From NCBI GenBank assembly GCA_934454215.1, contig CAKSGG010000011.1, positions 1 to 49,697 of the forward strand: DNA of 49,697 nt, written 5' to 3'. The stretch comes from an uncultured Clostridia bacterium. GTDB taxonomy: Bacteria > Bacillota > Clostridia > UBA1381. Below the pieces are notes generated by a model. The model was not told where the DNA came from, searched no databases, and saw only the letters and a list, made by a program, of their open reading frames with translations. Shown here in pieces: positions 1 to 8,432 of this stretch. The position numbers and the translations under genes are program-made. Within the stretch, counting starts at the first letter, position 1. Every line of letters starts with the position of its first letter.

Positions 1-1243
1 CGCCCCAAGACAGAATAAGCTGACGTCTTGCCTTTTCGGAAATTGTCGGCGCTATAATCGGGCATGACGGTCTGAATCTTGAAAGCTGTCTTGCCGTACC
101 TCCCGACACGGTCAATGCAATAATCGCCGACGCTTTCAGGTCGTGCGCCGTTGTACAGGTAGCATGACCTATTGCATTCGTAACATTCATGTTGATTTTA
201 AAATCCATTTTTTCCAGACGCTTTACATAGTCTATATCATTCTCTGTACCCTCGGCAATCAAAGCCATTGTCCTTACCGCCTCAATCGGATATTTTCCTA
301 TTGCCGTTTCTCCCGAAAGCATGATTGCGCTCGTTCCGTCATATATTGCGTTTGCAACGTCGGTAACCTCGGCTCTTGTCGGACGGGGATTTCTTATCAT
401 CGAATCAAGCATCTGAGTAGCGGTTATAACAACCTTTCCCGCAAGATACGTCTTTTTTATAAGCTGTTTCTGAATTGCCGGAAGTCCCTGCATTTCGATT
501 TCAACGCCCATATCGCCTCTTGCGACCATGATGCCGTCCGAAACCTTGATAATTTCGTCAATGTTTTCAACGCCCTCGGCATTTTCTATCTTGGATATTA
601 TCCTTATATCCTTGCCCTTATGCTTTTCAAGCAGTCTTTTTATCTCCATAACGTCCGCAGCACTTCTGACAAAAGATGCGGCTATAAAATCAATATCGTT
701 TTCAATACCAAACAAAATATCCGACTTATCCTTTTCGCTCATGTACGGCATTGAAAGCGAAATATTCGGCACATTAACGCCCTTGCTGTTTGAAATTACT
801 CCGCCGTTTTTGACCTCGCAGATGATTTTATTCGTTCTTATACCCAAAACCTCAAGCTCTATCAGTCCGTCGTCGATAAGAATTTTCGAGCCTGTCTTTA
901 CATCGCATGGCAAATCCTTATAGGTTATCGAAACCTGAGTTTCGTCACCGACAACGTCATCGGTGCAAAGAGTAAATTTATTTCCCTTTTTTAATTCTAC
1001 ATGTCCGTCCTTAAAGCTTTTCAAACGGATTTCGGGGCCTTTGGTGTCAAGAAGTATCGCAACGGGCTTACCGACCTTTTCCCTTACTTTTTTTATCAGA
1101 TTAAATTTTTCAAGAGCCTCCTCATGCGTTCCGTGAGAAAAATTAATTCTCGCAACGTCCATGCCCGATTTCATCAGCTCCTGCAAAACCTCCTCGGATT
1201 CGGTCGACGGACCCATCGTACATACTATTTTTGTCTTTCTCAT
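1..1243 (-). CDS. pyk: Pyruvate kinase (3' end outside window)
   Basis: Catalyses the last ATP-yielding step of glycolysis, phosphoenolpyruvate + ADP to pyruvate + ATP, in the cytoplasm. The translation starts MRKTKIVCTMGPST, the usual pyruvate kinase N-terminus; it has the substrate-loop motif INFSHG, the catalytic-lysine segment ISKIENAEG, and the signature region with VARGDMGVE, MLDSMI and RPTRAEVTDVANAI. The visible part (414 codons) ends in the C-terminal allosteric domain at PTISEKARRQL. The ATG at 1243 has a GGGGGAG ribosome binding site seven bases upstream. The stop lies off the left edge, so whether the protein has the extra C-terminal PEP-utiliser domain found in some Firmicutes cannot be seen. 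It follows pfkA after 76 bases that contain a terminator-like hairpin and no obvious promoter of its own. Confidence 0.97.
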   Translation of the reverse strand, partial: MRKTKIVCTMGPSTESEEVLQELMKSGMDVARINFSHGTHEEALEKFNLIKKVREKVGKPVAILLDTKGPEIRLKSFKDGHVELKKGNKFTLCTDDVVGDETQVSITYKDLPCDVKTGSKILIDDGLIELEVLGIRTNKIICEVKNGGVISNSKGVNVPNISLSMPYMSEKDKSDILFGIENDIDFIAASFVRSAADVMEIKRLLEKHKGKDIRIISKIENAEGVENIDEIIKVSDGIMVARGDMGVEIEMQGLPAIQKQLIKKTYLAGKVVITATQMLDSMIRNPRPTRAEVTDVANAIYDGTSAIMLSGETAIGKYPIEAVRTMALIAEGTENDIDYVKRLEKMDFKINMNVTNAIGHATCTTAHDLKASAIIALTVSGGTARQLSRFRPSCPIIAPTISEKARRQLILSWG

Positions 1244-1270
1244 AAATCTGCTCCCCCTTTTAATATTCAT

Positions 1271-1312
1271 AAAAACAGGCTGCTGCATTAACTTCATTAA
1301 ACACAACAGCCT
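1271..1312 (-). terminator. Terminator or attenuator hairpin between pfkA and pyk
   Basis: On the minus strand AGGCTGTTG pairs with CAGCAGCCT (one G-U pair) around an 18-base loop and is followed by GTTTTTAT. It lies just after the pfkA stop and before the pyk ribosome binding site. No promoter is evident between it and pyk, so partial readthrough (attenuation) is inferred. Confidence 0.6.
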
Positions 1313-1319
1313 TTATAAT

Positions 1320-2294
1320 TTATATAGCCAGTTTCTTTGCAAGCTCAATCATATGCGGTGAAACAGATTTCTGCATTGCAAGCCCTTCTTCAATATCCAC
1401 ATCGGTAACAGCGCTGTTCTGCATACATACAATTCTGTTCTGCTTGCCTTCAAGCAGCAGTTCAACAGCTTTTGCTCCCATTTCCGATGCAACGACACGG
1501 TCTCTTACAGTCGGGCTTCCGCCTCTCTGAACGTGTCCGAGAATTGTGGCTCTTGACTCAATTCCCGTTTTTTCCTCAATCTCTTTTGCCATTTCGGCAG
1601 CGCCGCCTATACCCTCGGCAACAATAACGATTGCATGGCGCTTGCCTCTCTGCTTGCTTTCAAGGATAGGTCTTAATACGTCCTCGTCAAAATTCCATTC
1701 CTTTTCGGGAATAAGAACAACGTCCGCACCGCAGGCAATTCCGCTTTCAAGCGCAATATATCCTGCCGCTCTTCCCATTACCTCGATTACCGAGCATCTG
1801 TCATGCGACTGCATTGTATCTCTTAATCTGTCAACAGCCTCCATAACGGTATTAAGACATGTATCATATCCGATTGTATACTCACTGCAGCTTATATCGT
1901 TGTCGATTGTACCCGGAAGAGCAATTGTAGGCAAGCCTGCCTCGCACAAAACCTTTGCTCCCATAAACGAACCGTCTCCGCCTATAACAACAAGACCGTC
2001 CAAGCCGAGAACCTTTGACACATTAACGGCTTTTGCAACTCCCTCGGGTGTTTTCATTTCGGGGCAGCGTGCAGTCTGCAGCATCGTTCCGCCTCTTTGC
2101 ATTATTTCTGATACACTTCTTGCGTCAAGCTGTTCAAACTCTCCGCCGATAAGACCGTCATAGCCTCGTCTTATTCCGACAACCTCCAGTCCGTAATATA
2201 CACCCGTTCTTACAACGGCACGTATTGCCGCATTCATTCCGGGTGCGTCGCCGCCGCTTGTTAAAACGCCTATTTTCTTTACATTCGTTTCCAT
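1320..2294 (-). CDS. pfkA: ATP-dependent 6-phosphofructokinase
   Basis: Phosphorylates fructose 6-phosphate to fructose 1,6-bisphosphate, the committed step of glycolysis; the family acts as a cytoplasmic homotetramer. At 324 residues it matches the usual bacterial PfkA length (about 320). Visible motifs: ATP-binding GVLTSGGDAPGMNAA (residues 9-23), GGDGS (105-109), and the catalytic loop PGTIDNDI with catalytic Asp at 131; also MGRAAGYIA and GHVQRGG with the substrate-binding arginine. The ATG at 2294 has GGAGG seven to eight bases upstream. It lies 50 bases after the small protein gene and upstream of pyk, forming a compact lower-glycolysis unit that here also contains mtrB. Confidence 0.97.
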   Translation of the reverse strand: METNVKKIGVLTSGGDAPGMNAAIRAVVRTGVYYGLEVVGIRRGYDGLIGGEFEQLDARSVSEIMQRGGTMLQTARCPEMKTPEGVAKAVNVSKVLGLDGLVVIGGDGSFMGAKVLCEAGLPTIALPGTIDNDISCSEYTIGYDTCLNTVMEAVDRLRDTMQSHDRCSVIEVMGRAAGYIALESGIACGADVVLIPEKEWNFDEDVLRPILESKQRGKRHAIVIVAEGIGGAAEMAKEIEEKTGIESRATILGHVQRGGSPTVRDRVVASEMGAKAVELLLEGKQNRIVCMQNSAVTDVDIEEGLAMQKSVSPHMIELAKKLAI

Positions 2295-2344
2295 ATTCTA
2301 TCCTCCAATATCACCGTTATATCTCTCTCTTTATAAAAAACATA

Positions 2345-2533
2345 TCAAAACAGATTATTGTCTATAATCAGATTCTGCGCCTGAGCAAGCTCCCTCTGCG
2401 GAACGAGCACCTCAAAGCACTCCTGACCTCCGCTTGTGCTACGAAGTCTTGATATTATCTGATTTGCGCCAAGAACCTTTATAAGCTTTTCGGCATTGTC
2501 TCTGTTTGCCGATACATAAACTACCATCCACAT
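2345..2533 (-). CDS. Small conserved protein, DUF2007-like
   Basis: 62-residue soluble protein with no signal peptide or membrane segment. Its pattern (VVYVSANRDNAEKLIKVL, then a beta-strand segment FEVLVPQRELAQAQNLI) resembles the small ferredoxin-fold DUF2007 / putative signal-transducing proteins often found beside pfkA in Clostridia; this assignment rests on pattern memory only. The ATG at 2533 has AGAGGG seven bases upstream; a second ATG two codons on is possible. It begins 13 bases after the mtrB stop and ends 50 bases before pfkA, so it is probably cotranscribed with both. Function unknown. Confidence 0.75.
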   Translation of the reverse strand: MWMVVYVSANRDNAEKLIKVLGANQIISRLRSTSGGQECFEVLVPQRELAQAQNLIIDNNLF

Positions 2534-2546
2534 ATAAATCCCTCTT

Positions 2547-2774
2547 TTAAGCTTCGGAAACCAATCTGCCGTGCTTTGTCAGGATTTCTGCTCTGCCCTT
2601 AATTTTTATTGCAGACGTCATCTCTGTAAACTGGGCAATATAAACTTCGCCCGCATCAAGCTTTTCGGTATGATGAAACTTAGTATCTTTTCCTCTTGTC
2701 AAGCCGATAATCGTTACTCCGTTTTCCAATGCACGTATAACTATATAATCGTTCATACCCGACTCGTAATCCAT
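2547..2774 (-). CDS. mtrB: Trp RNA-binding attenuation protein (TRAP)
   Basis: 75 residues, the same length as Bacillus subtilis TRAP, with strong similarity along its whole length: VIRALENGVTIIGLTRG, TKFHHTEKLDAGEV, IAQFTEMTSAIKIKG. In Bacillus TRAP forms an 11-mer ring that binds tryptophan between subunits and wraps (G/U)AG-repeat RNA to attenuate trp genes. The RNA-contacting lysines (Bacillus Lys37 and Lys56) are present as K38 and K57; the position of Bacillus Arg58 is K59. I chose ATG at 2774 (AAGGA ten bases upstream) rather than the in-frame TTG two codons earlier at 2780. It heads an operon with a DUF2007-like gene and pfkA, not with folE as in Bacillus. No anti-TRAP or trp genes are in view. 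Confidence 0.93.
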   Translation of the reverse strand: MDYESGMNDYIVIRALENGVTIIGLTRGKDTKFHHTEKLDAGEVYIAQFTEMTSAIKIKGRAEILTKHGRLVSEA

Positions 2775-2821
2775 AATCAATCATTCCTTTCAAAGTGCTT
2801 AAGCAAAATGCACCCACATAT

Positions 2822-2850
2822 ATAATATATCATTTCATAGCAAAATGCAA
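2822..2850 (-). promoter_or_regulatory. Sigma-A-like promoter of mtrB-pfkA operon
   Basis: On the minus strand TTGCAT, a 17-base spacer, then TATTAT, about 50 bases upstream of the mtrB start and downstream of dnaE. It suggests mtrB, the small gene and pfkA form a unit separate from dnaE. Confidence 0.6.
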
Positions 2851-2906
2851 GAGCAAATTACAAATAATTTATATGCACTTTATACCCTTTCTTTTGTGTA
2901 TTTTCA

Positions 2907-5900
2907 CTATTTTATACGAACATTTTCATCTCCGAATATACTTTTCAAGTCTGCAAGCGCCGAAGATGTCCCGTTAAACCATAATCTCCTCGGAACTGAC
3001 GACATTTGTTTTGTGTCGGCAAAGAACAGTCTTACCTCCATATCTCCCTGATACGGCGCAAGAGCCTCCTCGGCAAGCTTTAAGTTTTCAAGCGTCTTTG
3101 ACGCAAGCTTTATATACAGTCTTTCGGGTCGGTTACTTTGCTTTACCTTTATTGCATTTTCAATTGGGGACGCCGTTTCAGCTATAAATTTAGGCGTTTC
3201 GTCCTCTCTTATGCTTACAGTTCCGTCAATGCAGACAATTTCGTTTTCCTGCATAACTGCCGAATATACGCTCAATACCTTCGGAAATACAAGACACTCC
3301 ACACTTCCGATTGAGTCCTCAAGCGTCAGAAACGCCATCTGTGAATTTGACCTTGTAGTTTTATTTTTTCTCGATTCAATCAATGCGCACAGCGTAATTC
3401 TGTCTCCGTCGTTAAGACCGCCGCCCGTTCTGATGTAATTTCCGTCCTCGTCCGTCTGAACGCTCGACAATATATCTCCTATATTATATTTTGTAATTTT
3501 CTTTATTTTATCCGCATATTCCTCCATAGGATGTCCCGAAAAATACATTCCCGTAGATTCCTTTTCACATCGCAGAAGCTGTCTTTTATCCAGCTCGTCA
3601 ATATCGGGGAACTCCATTTCGCTTTCTTCCTCCGCACTGTCAAACAAGGACATCTGACCCGCAACGTTATCCCTTGCGTTTCTTGACATTCCCTCCAAAG
3701 CACGTTCATACACCTCCAAAAGCTGTGAACGCTTTACGCCCATGGAATCAAACGCACCGCAGTATATCAGATTTTCAAGCGCACGCTTGTTGAGGTCGAA
3801 CCCTGCCGTTCTGTCAAGGAAATCGGAAAAGCTTTTATATTCGCCGTTCATTTCACGTTCGCCGACTATCTTTTGAATAAGTCCGTGCCCGACATTTTTC
3901 ACCGCACCCATGCCGAAACGTATTCCTCCGCTCTCAACGGTAAACTCATCTCCGCTCTTGTTTACGTCGGGCGGAAGTCTGTCAATTTTCATTTCACGGC
4001 AATTCTCGATATATTGGTTTATTTTATCCGAATCTCCGACGCTTGATATAAGCGACGCCATAAACTCCGCAGGATATAACGCTTTCAGATATGCCGTCTG
4101 ATAGCACACAAACGCATAAGCCGCCGCATGGGATTTGTTGAATGCGTAATTTGCAAAGTCGTTTATTTCATCGAATATGGCAATTGCCGTTTTTTCCTCT
4201 ATTCCGTTTTTGATACAGCCGGGAATTTCCCCGTCCTCCGAGCCGTAAATAAAGTTCCGGCGTTCGATTTTCATTGCGTCCGCTTTTTTCTTGCTGATTG
4301 TACGGCGCATCGAATCCGCCTTTCCAAGCGAATACCCCGCAAGATTTCTTACGATTTCAAGAACCTGCTCCTGATAAACCATGCACCCGTAAGTAACGTT
4401 AAGAGTCTGTTCAAGCAAGGGGTGCTTATACGTAACCTTATCGGGATTGCGCTTGTTGCTGATATATCTCGGAATCTGGTCCATGGGGCCCGGACGGTAC
4501 AGAGCAATTCCGGCTATAATATCTTCAAGCGAATCGGGCTTTAATTCTTTCATAAAATTCTTCATGCCGGGGCTTTCCATTTGGAATACACCGTCCGTAT
4601 TTCCCGATGATATTAAATCAAAAACTTCTTTTTTATTATAATCAATATCGTCCAAATTTATTTTTATTCCGCGCGTTTTGCGGATAATTTCAACAGCATT
4701 TTCAATAACCGTGAGATTTCGCAGTCCCAGAAAATCCATTTTCAGCAGTCCCAGATTTTCAACCGTATCCTTTGTAAACTGCGTTGTAACAAAATTATCC
4801 TTATTTAATGTAAGCGGAAGATAATTAACAATCGGCTCGCTCGTTATAACAACGCCCGCCGCATGAGTTGAAGCGTGTCTGGGCAGTCCCTCAAGAGCCT
4901 GCGATATATCAATAAGCTCTTTCACCTTGCGGTCGTTATCATATGCCGCTTTTAATTCTCTTGACACTTCAAGGGCGCATTCGATTGTTATGTTCAATTC
5001 GTTCGGCACAAGCTTTGCAACTCTGTCAACATCGGCGTAAGGCATATTCAGCGTTCTGCCGACGTCACGTATTGCAAGCTTTGCTTTCATTGTTCCGAAC
5101 GTAACAATCTGCGCCACATTTTTTTCGCCGTATTTTTCAACGACGTAATCTATAACCTTCTGCCGTCCCTCGGGTGCAAAATCTATATCTATATCGGGCA
5201 TTGACACACGCTCGGGATTTAAGAAACGCTCGAATATAAGCGTGTATTTTATCGGGTCAATGCTTGTAATTTCAAGGCAGTACGAAACAATACTTCCCGC
5301 TGCGCTGCCTCGTCCGGGACCGACCATAACGTCATGACTTCTCGCAAAATGAATGAAGTCCCAGACAATTAGAAAATAATCGACAAAACCCATATTGTTT
5401 ATAACGCCCAATTCATAATCCAGTCTTTGTTTAAGCTCCTCCGGCGGATTGCCGTAGCGCTTTTTCAAGCCGCTTTCACACAGCTCACGCAGATATTCCG
5501 ACGCATTTTTTCCGTCGGGAACATCATATGAGGGAAGATGTCTTGTTCCGAAATCAAAATCAACACTGCACCGCCTTGCAATTTTTTCGGTATTTTCTAA
5601 AGCCTCAGGCGCAAACGGGAACAGCTCCGCCATTTCCTCGGGTGACTTTACATAAAATTCCTCGGTTTCAAACTTCATTCTTTCGGGGTCGTCAACCGTT
5701 TTTTCCATTTGAATACACATTAAAACGTCCTGATATTTTGCGTCTGATTTTAATATATAATGCGAATCGTTCGTTGCCGCAAGTCCGACTCCGAGTTCCT
5801 TTGACAGCTTTACCAGCGACGGAAGAATACGTTTCTGTTCCGCCAAGCCGTGATCCTGAATTTCTATAAAATAATTGTCCTTTCCGACAAGGTCTATATA

Positions 5901-6380
5901 CTTCTGCGCAGCGGCTTTTGCGCCCTCGTAATCGTCATTCAGCAGCATTTTGGGCACTTCACCCGCAATACAGGCAGATAAGATAATCAGCCCCTCGCTG
6001 TGCTGCTTTAAAAGTTCAAAATCAATTCTCGGCTTATAGTAAAATCCCTCTATATATCCCATGCTGACAAGATATATCAGATTTTTATACCCCGTTTGAT
6101 TTTCGGCAAGCAAAATCAAATGGCTTGATTTGTTGTCAACTCCGTGCACCTTATCAAATCTGCTGTTCGGAGCCATATATACCTCACAGCCTATAACAGG
6201 GTGTATTCCCTCCGCCTTGCACGCACGGTAAAAATCCACCGCACCGTACATATTGCCGTGGTCTGTAATTGCGCATGATGTCATGCCCAGCTCTTTTACT
6301 CTCGCAACGAGCTTTTTTATGCTTGACTCACCGTCAAGCAAGCTGTATTCAGTGTGCATATGAAGATGACAAAAGTCCAT
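2907..6380 (-). CDS. dnaE: DNA polymerase III alpha subunit
   Basis: Replicative polymerase subunit that extends DNA in the replisome. 1157 residues, normal for DnaE1-type proteins. Domains in order: N-terminal PHP domain (HLHMHTEYSLLDGES, residues 5-19; TDHGNMYGAVDFY); C-family polymerase core with PGRGSAAGS (355-363) and catalytic aspartates in PDIDIDF (D396, D398, D400); thumb/fingers with FQMESPGM and YRPGPMD; tandem helix-hairpin-helix region (LNKRALENLIYCGAFDSMG); OB-fold near residues 1010-1060 (DRITLCALIESR, LTLEDSIGSVECLVFP). It lacks the 3'-5' exonuclease insertion of PolC. ATG at 6380 with GGAGG upstream. It ends in TAG (2907-2909) immediately followed by TGA, useful evidence that TAG can act as a stop in this genome. 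Confidence 0.97.
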   Translation of the reverse strand: MDFCHLHMHTEYSLLDGESSIKKLVARVKELGMTSCAITDHGNMYGAVDFYRACKAEGIHPVIGCEVYMAPNSRFDKVHGVDNKSSHLILLAENQTGYKNLIYLVSMGYIEGFYYKPRIDFELLKQHSEGLIILSACIAGEVPKMLLNDDYEGAKAAAQKYIDLVGKDNYFIEIQDHGLAEQKRILPSLVKLSKELGVGLAATNDSHYILKSDAKYQDVLMCIQMEKTVDDPERMKFETEEFYVKSPEEMAELFPFAPEALENTEKIARRCSVDFDFGTRHLPSYDVPDGKNASEYLRELCESGLKKRYGNPPEELKQRLDYELGVINNMGFVDYFLIVWDFIHFARSHDVMVGPGRGSAAGSIVSYCLEITSIDPIKYTLIFERFLNPERVSMPDIDIDFAPEGRQKVIDYVVEKYGEKNVAQIVTFGTMKAKLAIRDVGRTLNMPYADVDRVAKLVPNELNITIECALEVSRELKAAYDNDRKVKELIDISQALEGLPRHASTHAAGVVITSEPIVNYLPLTLNKDNFVTTQFTKDTVENLGLLKMDFLGLRNLTVIENAVEIIRKTRGIKINLDDIDYNKKEVFDLISSGNTDGVFQMESPGMKNFMKELKPDSLEDIIAGIALYRPGPMDQIPRYISNKRNPDKVTYKHPLLEQTLNVTYGCMVYQEQVLEIVRNLAGYSLGKADSMRRTISKKKADAMKIERRNFIYGSEDGEIPGCIKNGIEEKTAIAIFDEINDFANYAFNKSHAAAYAFVCYQTAYLKALYPAEFMASLISSVGDSDKINQYIENCREMKIDRLPPDVNKSGDEFTVESGGIRFGMGAVKNVGHGLIQKIVGEREMNGEYKSFSDFLDRTAGFDLNKRALENLIYCGAFDSMGVKRSQLLEVYERALEGMSRNARDNVAGQMSLFDSAEEESEMEFPDIDELDKRQLLRCEKESTGMYFSGHPMEEYADKIKKITKYNIGDILSSVQTDEDGNYIRTGGGLNDGDRITLCALIESRKNKTTRSNSQMAFLTLEDSIGSVECLVFPKVLSVYSAVMQENEIVCIDGTVSIREDETPKFIAETASPIENAIKVKQSNRPERLYIKLASKTLENLKLAEEALAPYQGDMEVRLFFADTKQMSSVPRRLWFNGTSSALADLKSIFGDENVRIK

Positions 6381-6421
6381 TGTGCTTTCCTCCGTAAATT
6401 TATTTTTATTTTCAGACCTTC

Positions 6422-6470
6422 TTTGGCTGAAAAAAGTTTTTCACGCCTTGCATTTCCCGCTTTAATACGG
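6422..6470 (+). repeat. Diverged partial copy of the palindromic repeat arm
   Basis: Starts TTTGGCTGAAAAAAG and follows the same order of blocks as the left arm of the palindrome at 6492-6598 (TTTGGGCTGAAAGAAA, then a T-rich block, TTGCATTT against TTGTGCGTTT, then AATACGG against AGTATGGG). Similarity is moderate and was judged by eye. It lies between that palindrome and the dnaE start. Confidence 0.4.
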
Positions 6471-6491
6471 AAAAGAAACCATCCGCATACT

Positions 6492-6598
6492 TTGGGCTGA
6501 AAGAAATTTGTTCAGGTTGTGCGTTTGCAGTATGGGTGCCGTACATAGGTACTGCCCCATACAAAAACGTGCAAGATGGGCAAATTTATTCAGCCCAA
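6492..6598. repeat. ERIC-like imperfect palindrome between whiA and dnaE
   Basis: Two arms of about 45 bases (6492-6536 and 6556-6598) are inverted repeats: outer block TTGGGCTGAA, then AAATTTG, then a less conserved part, then GTATGGG against CCCATAC, with an inner GTAC-ATAG-GTAC hairpin (6541-6552). By eye about three quarters of arm positions pair. Size and design resemble intergenic repeats such as ERIC. The right end overlaps the whiA terminus: the last whiA codons (Leu-Gly-stop) are the TTGGGCTGA of the repeat. The 209-base whiA-dnaE gap otherwise holds only the dnaE ribosome binding site and the partial repeat. Confidence 0.65.
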
Positions 6599-7444
6599 CT
6601 CTTCAGAGATGCGGAGTATCCTGTTTAACCTATGATTTACCCCCGATTTCCCAATCGGAGGGTCAAGCTTTTCTCCCAGTTCTTTCAGGCTGTCCTCGGG
6701 ATATTCAACTCTCAGCTCACCAATTTCACGTAAAACCTCGGGCAGCTTGTCCCACTTTTTATATTCCTTTATTTTCTCAATCGCAAAAATATGCTTTGAC
6801 GCAGCCTTTGCCATTTTATCGGTATTTGCATTTTCACAGTTTACACGCCTGTTCACATTATTGCGCATTTCCTTTTCCACTTGAACTTCAAACAGCGTCA
6901 GAGCCGCCATGGGCGCTCCGATATATCCGAGAATATCCGCTATATCCTCACAGCCTTTCAGATACAGAACATAATTTCCCTTACGCTCCGTTATTTTTGA
7001 GTTAAAGCCCGCATCCGTTATAAGTCCTTTTAAAAATTCTGCCTCGGCTTTATCTCTTACCGAAAATTCAAGATGATAATTTCTGGTCGGGTCTGCCGCC
7101 GAACCGCACCCCAAAAAAGCTCCTCTTATATAAGAAGCTTTGCAGCACTCGAACGGAACAATGTCTCCGTAAATTACGGCTCTTATGTTCTCCGCTTTAT
7201 AATTATCGTTTATAACGATTTCTTTATTTTTTGTTCCGACCGTTATTTTTGTTTTTATCCCGAAAGCATCATATATATCATCTACGGCACGCTGTGCCGC
7301 AGAATTGCTTTCCGTTACAAATTTCAACGCTCCGTTCTCACGTCCCGACGTTCTGAATATGCCTGCGGTTTCCGCAGCGGCACATTTGGGGCATTCGAGC
7401 TTATAAGAACAAAGCTTTTCTTTTATTTCGGAAGAAAATGACAT
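6590..7444 (-). CDS. whiA: DNA-binding protein WhiA
   Basis: WhiA proteins combine a degenerate LAGLIDADG homing-endonuclease fold with a C-terminal helix-turn-helix; they are linked to sporulation control in actinobacteria and to cell division or chromosome segregation in Firmicutes. Visible here: N-terminal MSFSSEIKEKLC; the central region with SYIRGAFLGCGSAADP typical of the family; C-terminal NRRVNCENANTDKMAKAA and the HTH segment LKELGEKLDPPIGKSGVNHRLNRIL. At 284 residues it is somewhat shorter than the common 310-320. The ATG abuts the yvcK stop (TAAATG), so the two are translationally coupled. The last two codons and stop lie inside the adjacent palindromic repeat. Confidence 0.95.
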   Translation of the reverse strand: MSFSSEIKEKLCSYKLECPKCAAAETAGIFRTSGRENGALKFVTESNSAAQRAVDDIYDAFGIKTKITVGTKNKEIVINDNYKAENIRAVIYGDIVPFECCKASYIRGAFLGCGSAADPTRNYHLEFSVRDKAEAEFLKGLITDAGFNSKITERKGNYVLYLKGCEDIADILGYIGAPMAALTLFEVQVEKEMRNNVNRRVNCENANTDKMAKAASKHIFAIEKIKEYKKWDKLPEVLREIGELRVEYPEDSLKELGEKLDPPIGKSGVNHRLNRILRISEELG

Positions 7445-8410
7445 TTACTGTTTCCTTTCATTTGCGCTGTATTTTCCTATATTTATTATTACTCTTGCCA
7501 AACGGTTAAAATTATGCCTTATCTGACCGTCCTTGACGATTGCCAGATTTCCCATAAGCAGTTTTGAATGTTTCATAACTTCCTCGGGGTCAAGGCGTAC
7601 CCTGTTTGCATACTGCATAGAATATTTTTCTCTGACCTCCTCGGGAATTTCCGCATTATTTGCTATTACAACATCGGCAATTCCATTATATGAATGTTTT
7701 TCTATTGCCGCAAGGTGGTCGTTTACGCTGTAACCCTCGGTTTCGCCCTCCTGCTCCATTATATTGCAGACAAAAACCTTTACCGCTTTGCTGTTATGTA
7801 TTGCTTCAACAACACCGTCCACAAGAAAATTCGGTATTATGCTTGTGTAAAGACTTCCGGGACCCATTATAATTATATCCGCTTCACCTATTGCCTTTAC
7901 CGCCTCGTCAACCGCAGTTGCTTTCGGAGTGAGAAATACTCGCTCTATCGGCTGTTCATGACGGTGCATACCTATCATGCTTTCACCTGTTATTATTGTT
8001 CCATCCTTTAACTGCGCATTAAGCGTCACTTTGTCATTGGTTACGGGACAGACTTTACCCACAATTCCCGCCATTTTTGAAAAACGCTTGACCGCTGTTT
8101 CAAAATCGGGTGAAATTTCATTTATTGCGGCAAGAATTATATTTCCCAGACTGTGCCCGTCAAAAACGCCGTTTTTAAATCTGAAATTCAGAATTTCGCC
8201 TATTTCGGGGTCAACATCCGACAATGCGCTCACGCAGTTGCGCACATCTCCGGGCGGTAACATTCCGTAATTCTCGCGGAGTATCCCCGATGAACCTCCG
8301 TCATCGGCAACAGTTACCACCGCAGTCACGTTTTCCGTATGATTTTTCAAGCCTCGGAGCATAGTCGAAAGTCCCGTTCCTCCACCAATCGCTACAATCC
8401 GCTCATTCAT
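7445..8410 (-). CDS. yvcK: YvcK-family gluconeogenesis factor / CofD-like protein
   Basis: 321-residue cytoplasmic protein of the YvcK (UPF0052, CofD-like) family. In B. subtilis YvcK binds UDP-GlcNAc, is needed for growth on gluconeogenic carbon sources and affects cell shape and PBP1 localisation. Seen here: the N-terminal nucleotide-sugar loop GGGTGLS (residues 9-15), VTVADDGGSSGILR, PPGDVRNC, and the conserved NIILAAI and MGPGSLYTSIIPN segments. It lies in the conserved order rapZ-yvcK-whiA, 22 bases after rapZ and directly abutting whiA. ATG at 8410 with AAAGGAGG nine bases upstream. Confidence 0.95.
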   Translation of the reverse strand: MNERIVAIGGGTGLSTMLRGLKNHTENVTAVVTVADDGGSSGILRENYGMLPPGDVRNCVSALSDVDPEIGEILNFRFKNGVFDGHSLGNIILAAINEISPDFETAVKRFSKMAGIVGKVCPVTNDKVTLNAQLKDGTIITGESMIGMHRHEQPIERVFLTPKATAVDEAVKAIGEADIIIMGPGSLYTSIIPNFLVDGVVEAIHNSKAVKVFVCNIMEQEGETEGYSVNDHLAAIEKHSYNGIADVVIANNAEIPEEVREKYSMQYANRVRLDPEEVMKHSKLLMGNLAIVKDGQIRHNFNRLARVIINIGKYSANERKQ

Positions 8411-8432
8411 TGCGCAAACCTCCTTTATGAGA

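Noticed and set aside
143..1361. Open frames on the plus strand opposite pyk.
   Set aside because: The minus strand encodes clear pyruvate kinase; the plus frames have no ribosome binding sites or family resemblance. Similar antisense frames throughout the window were dropped for the same reason.
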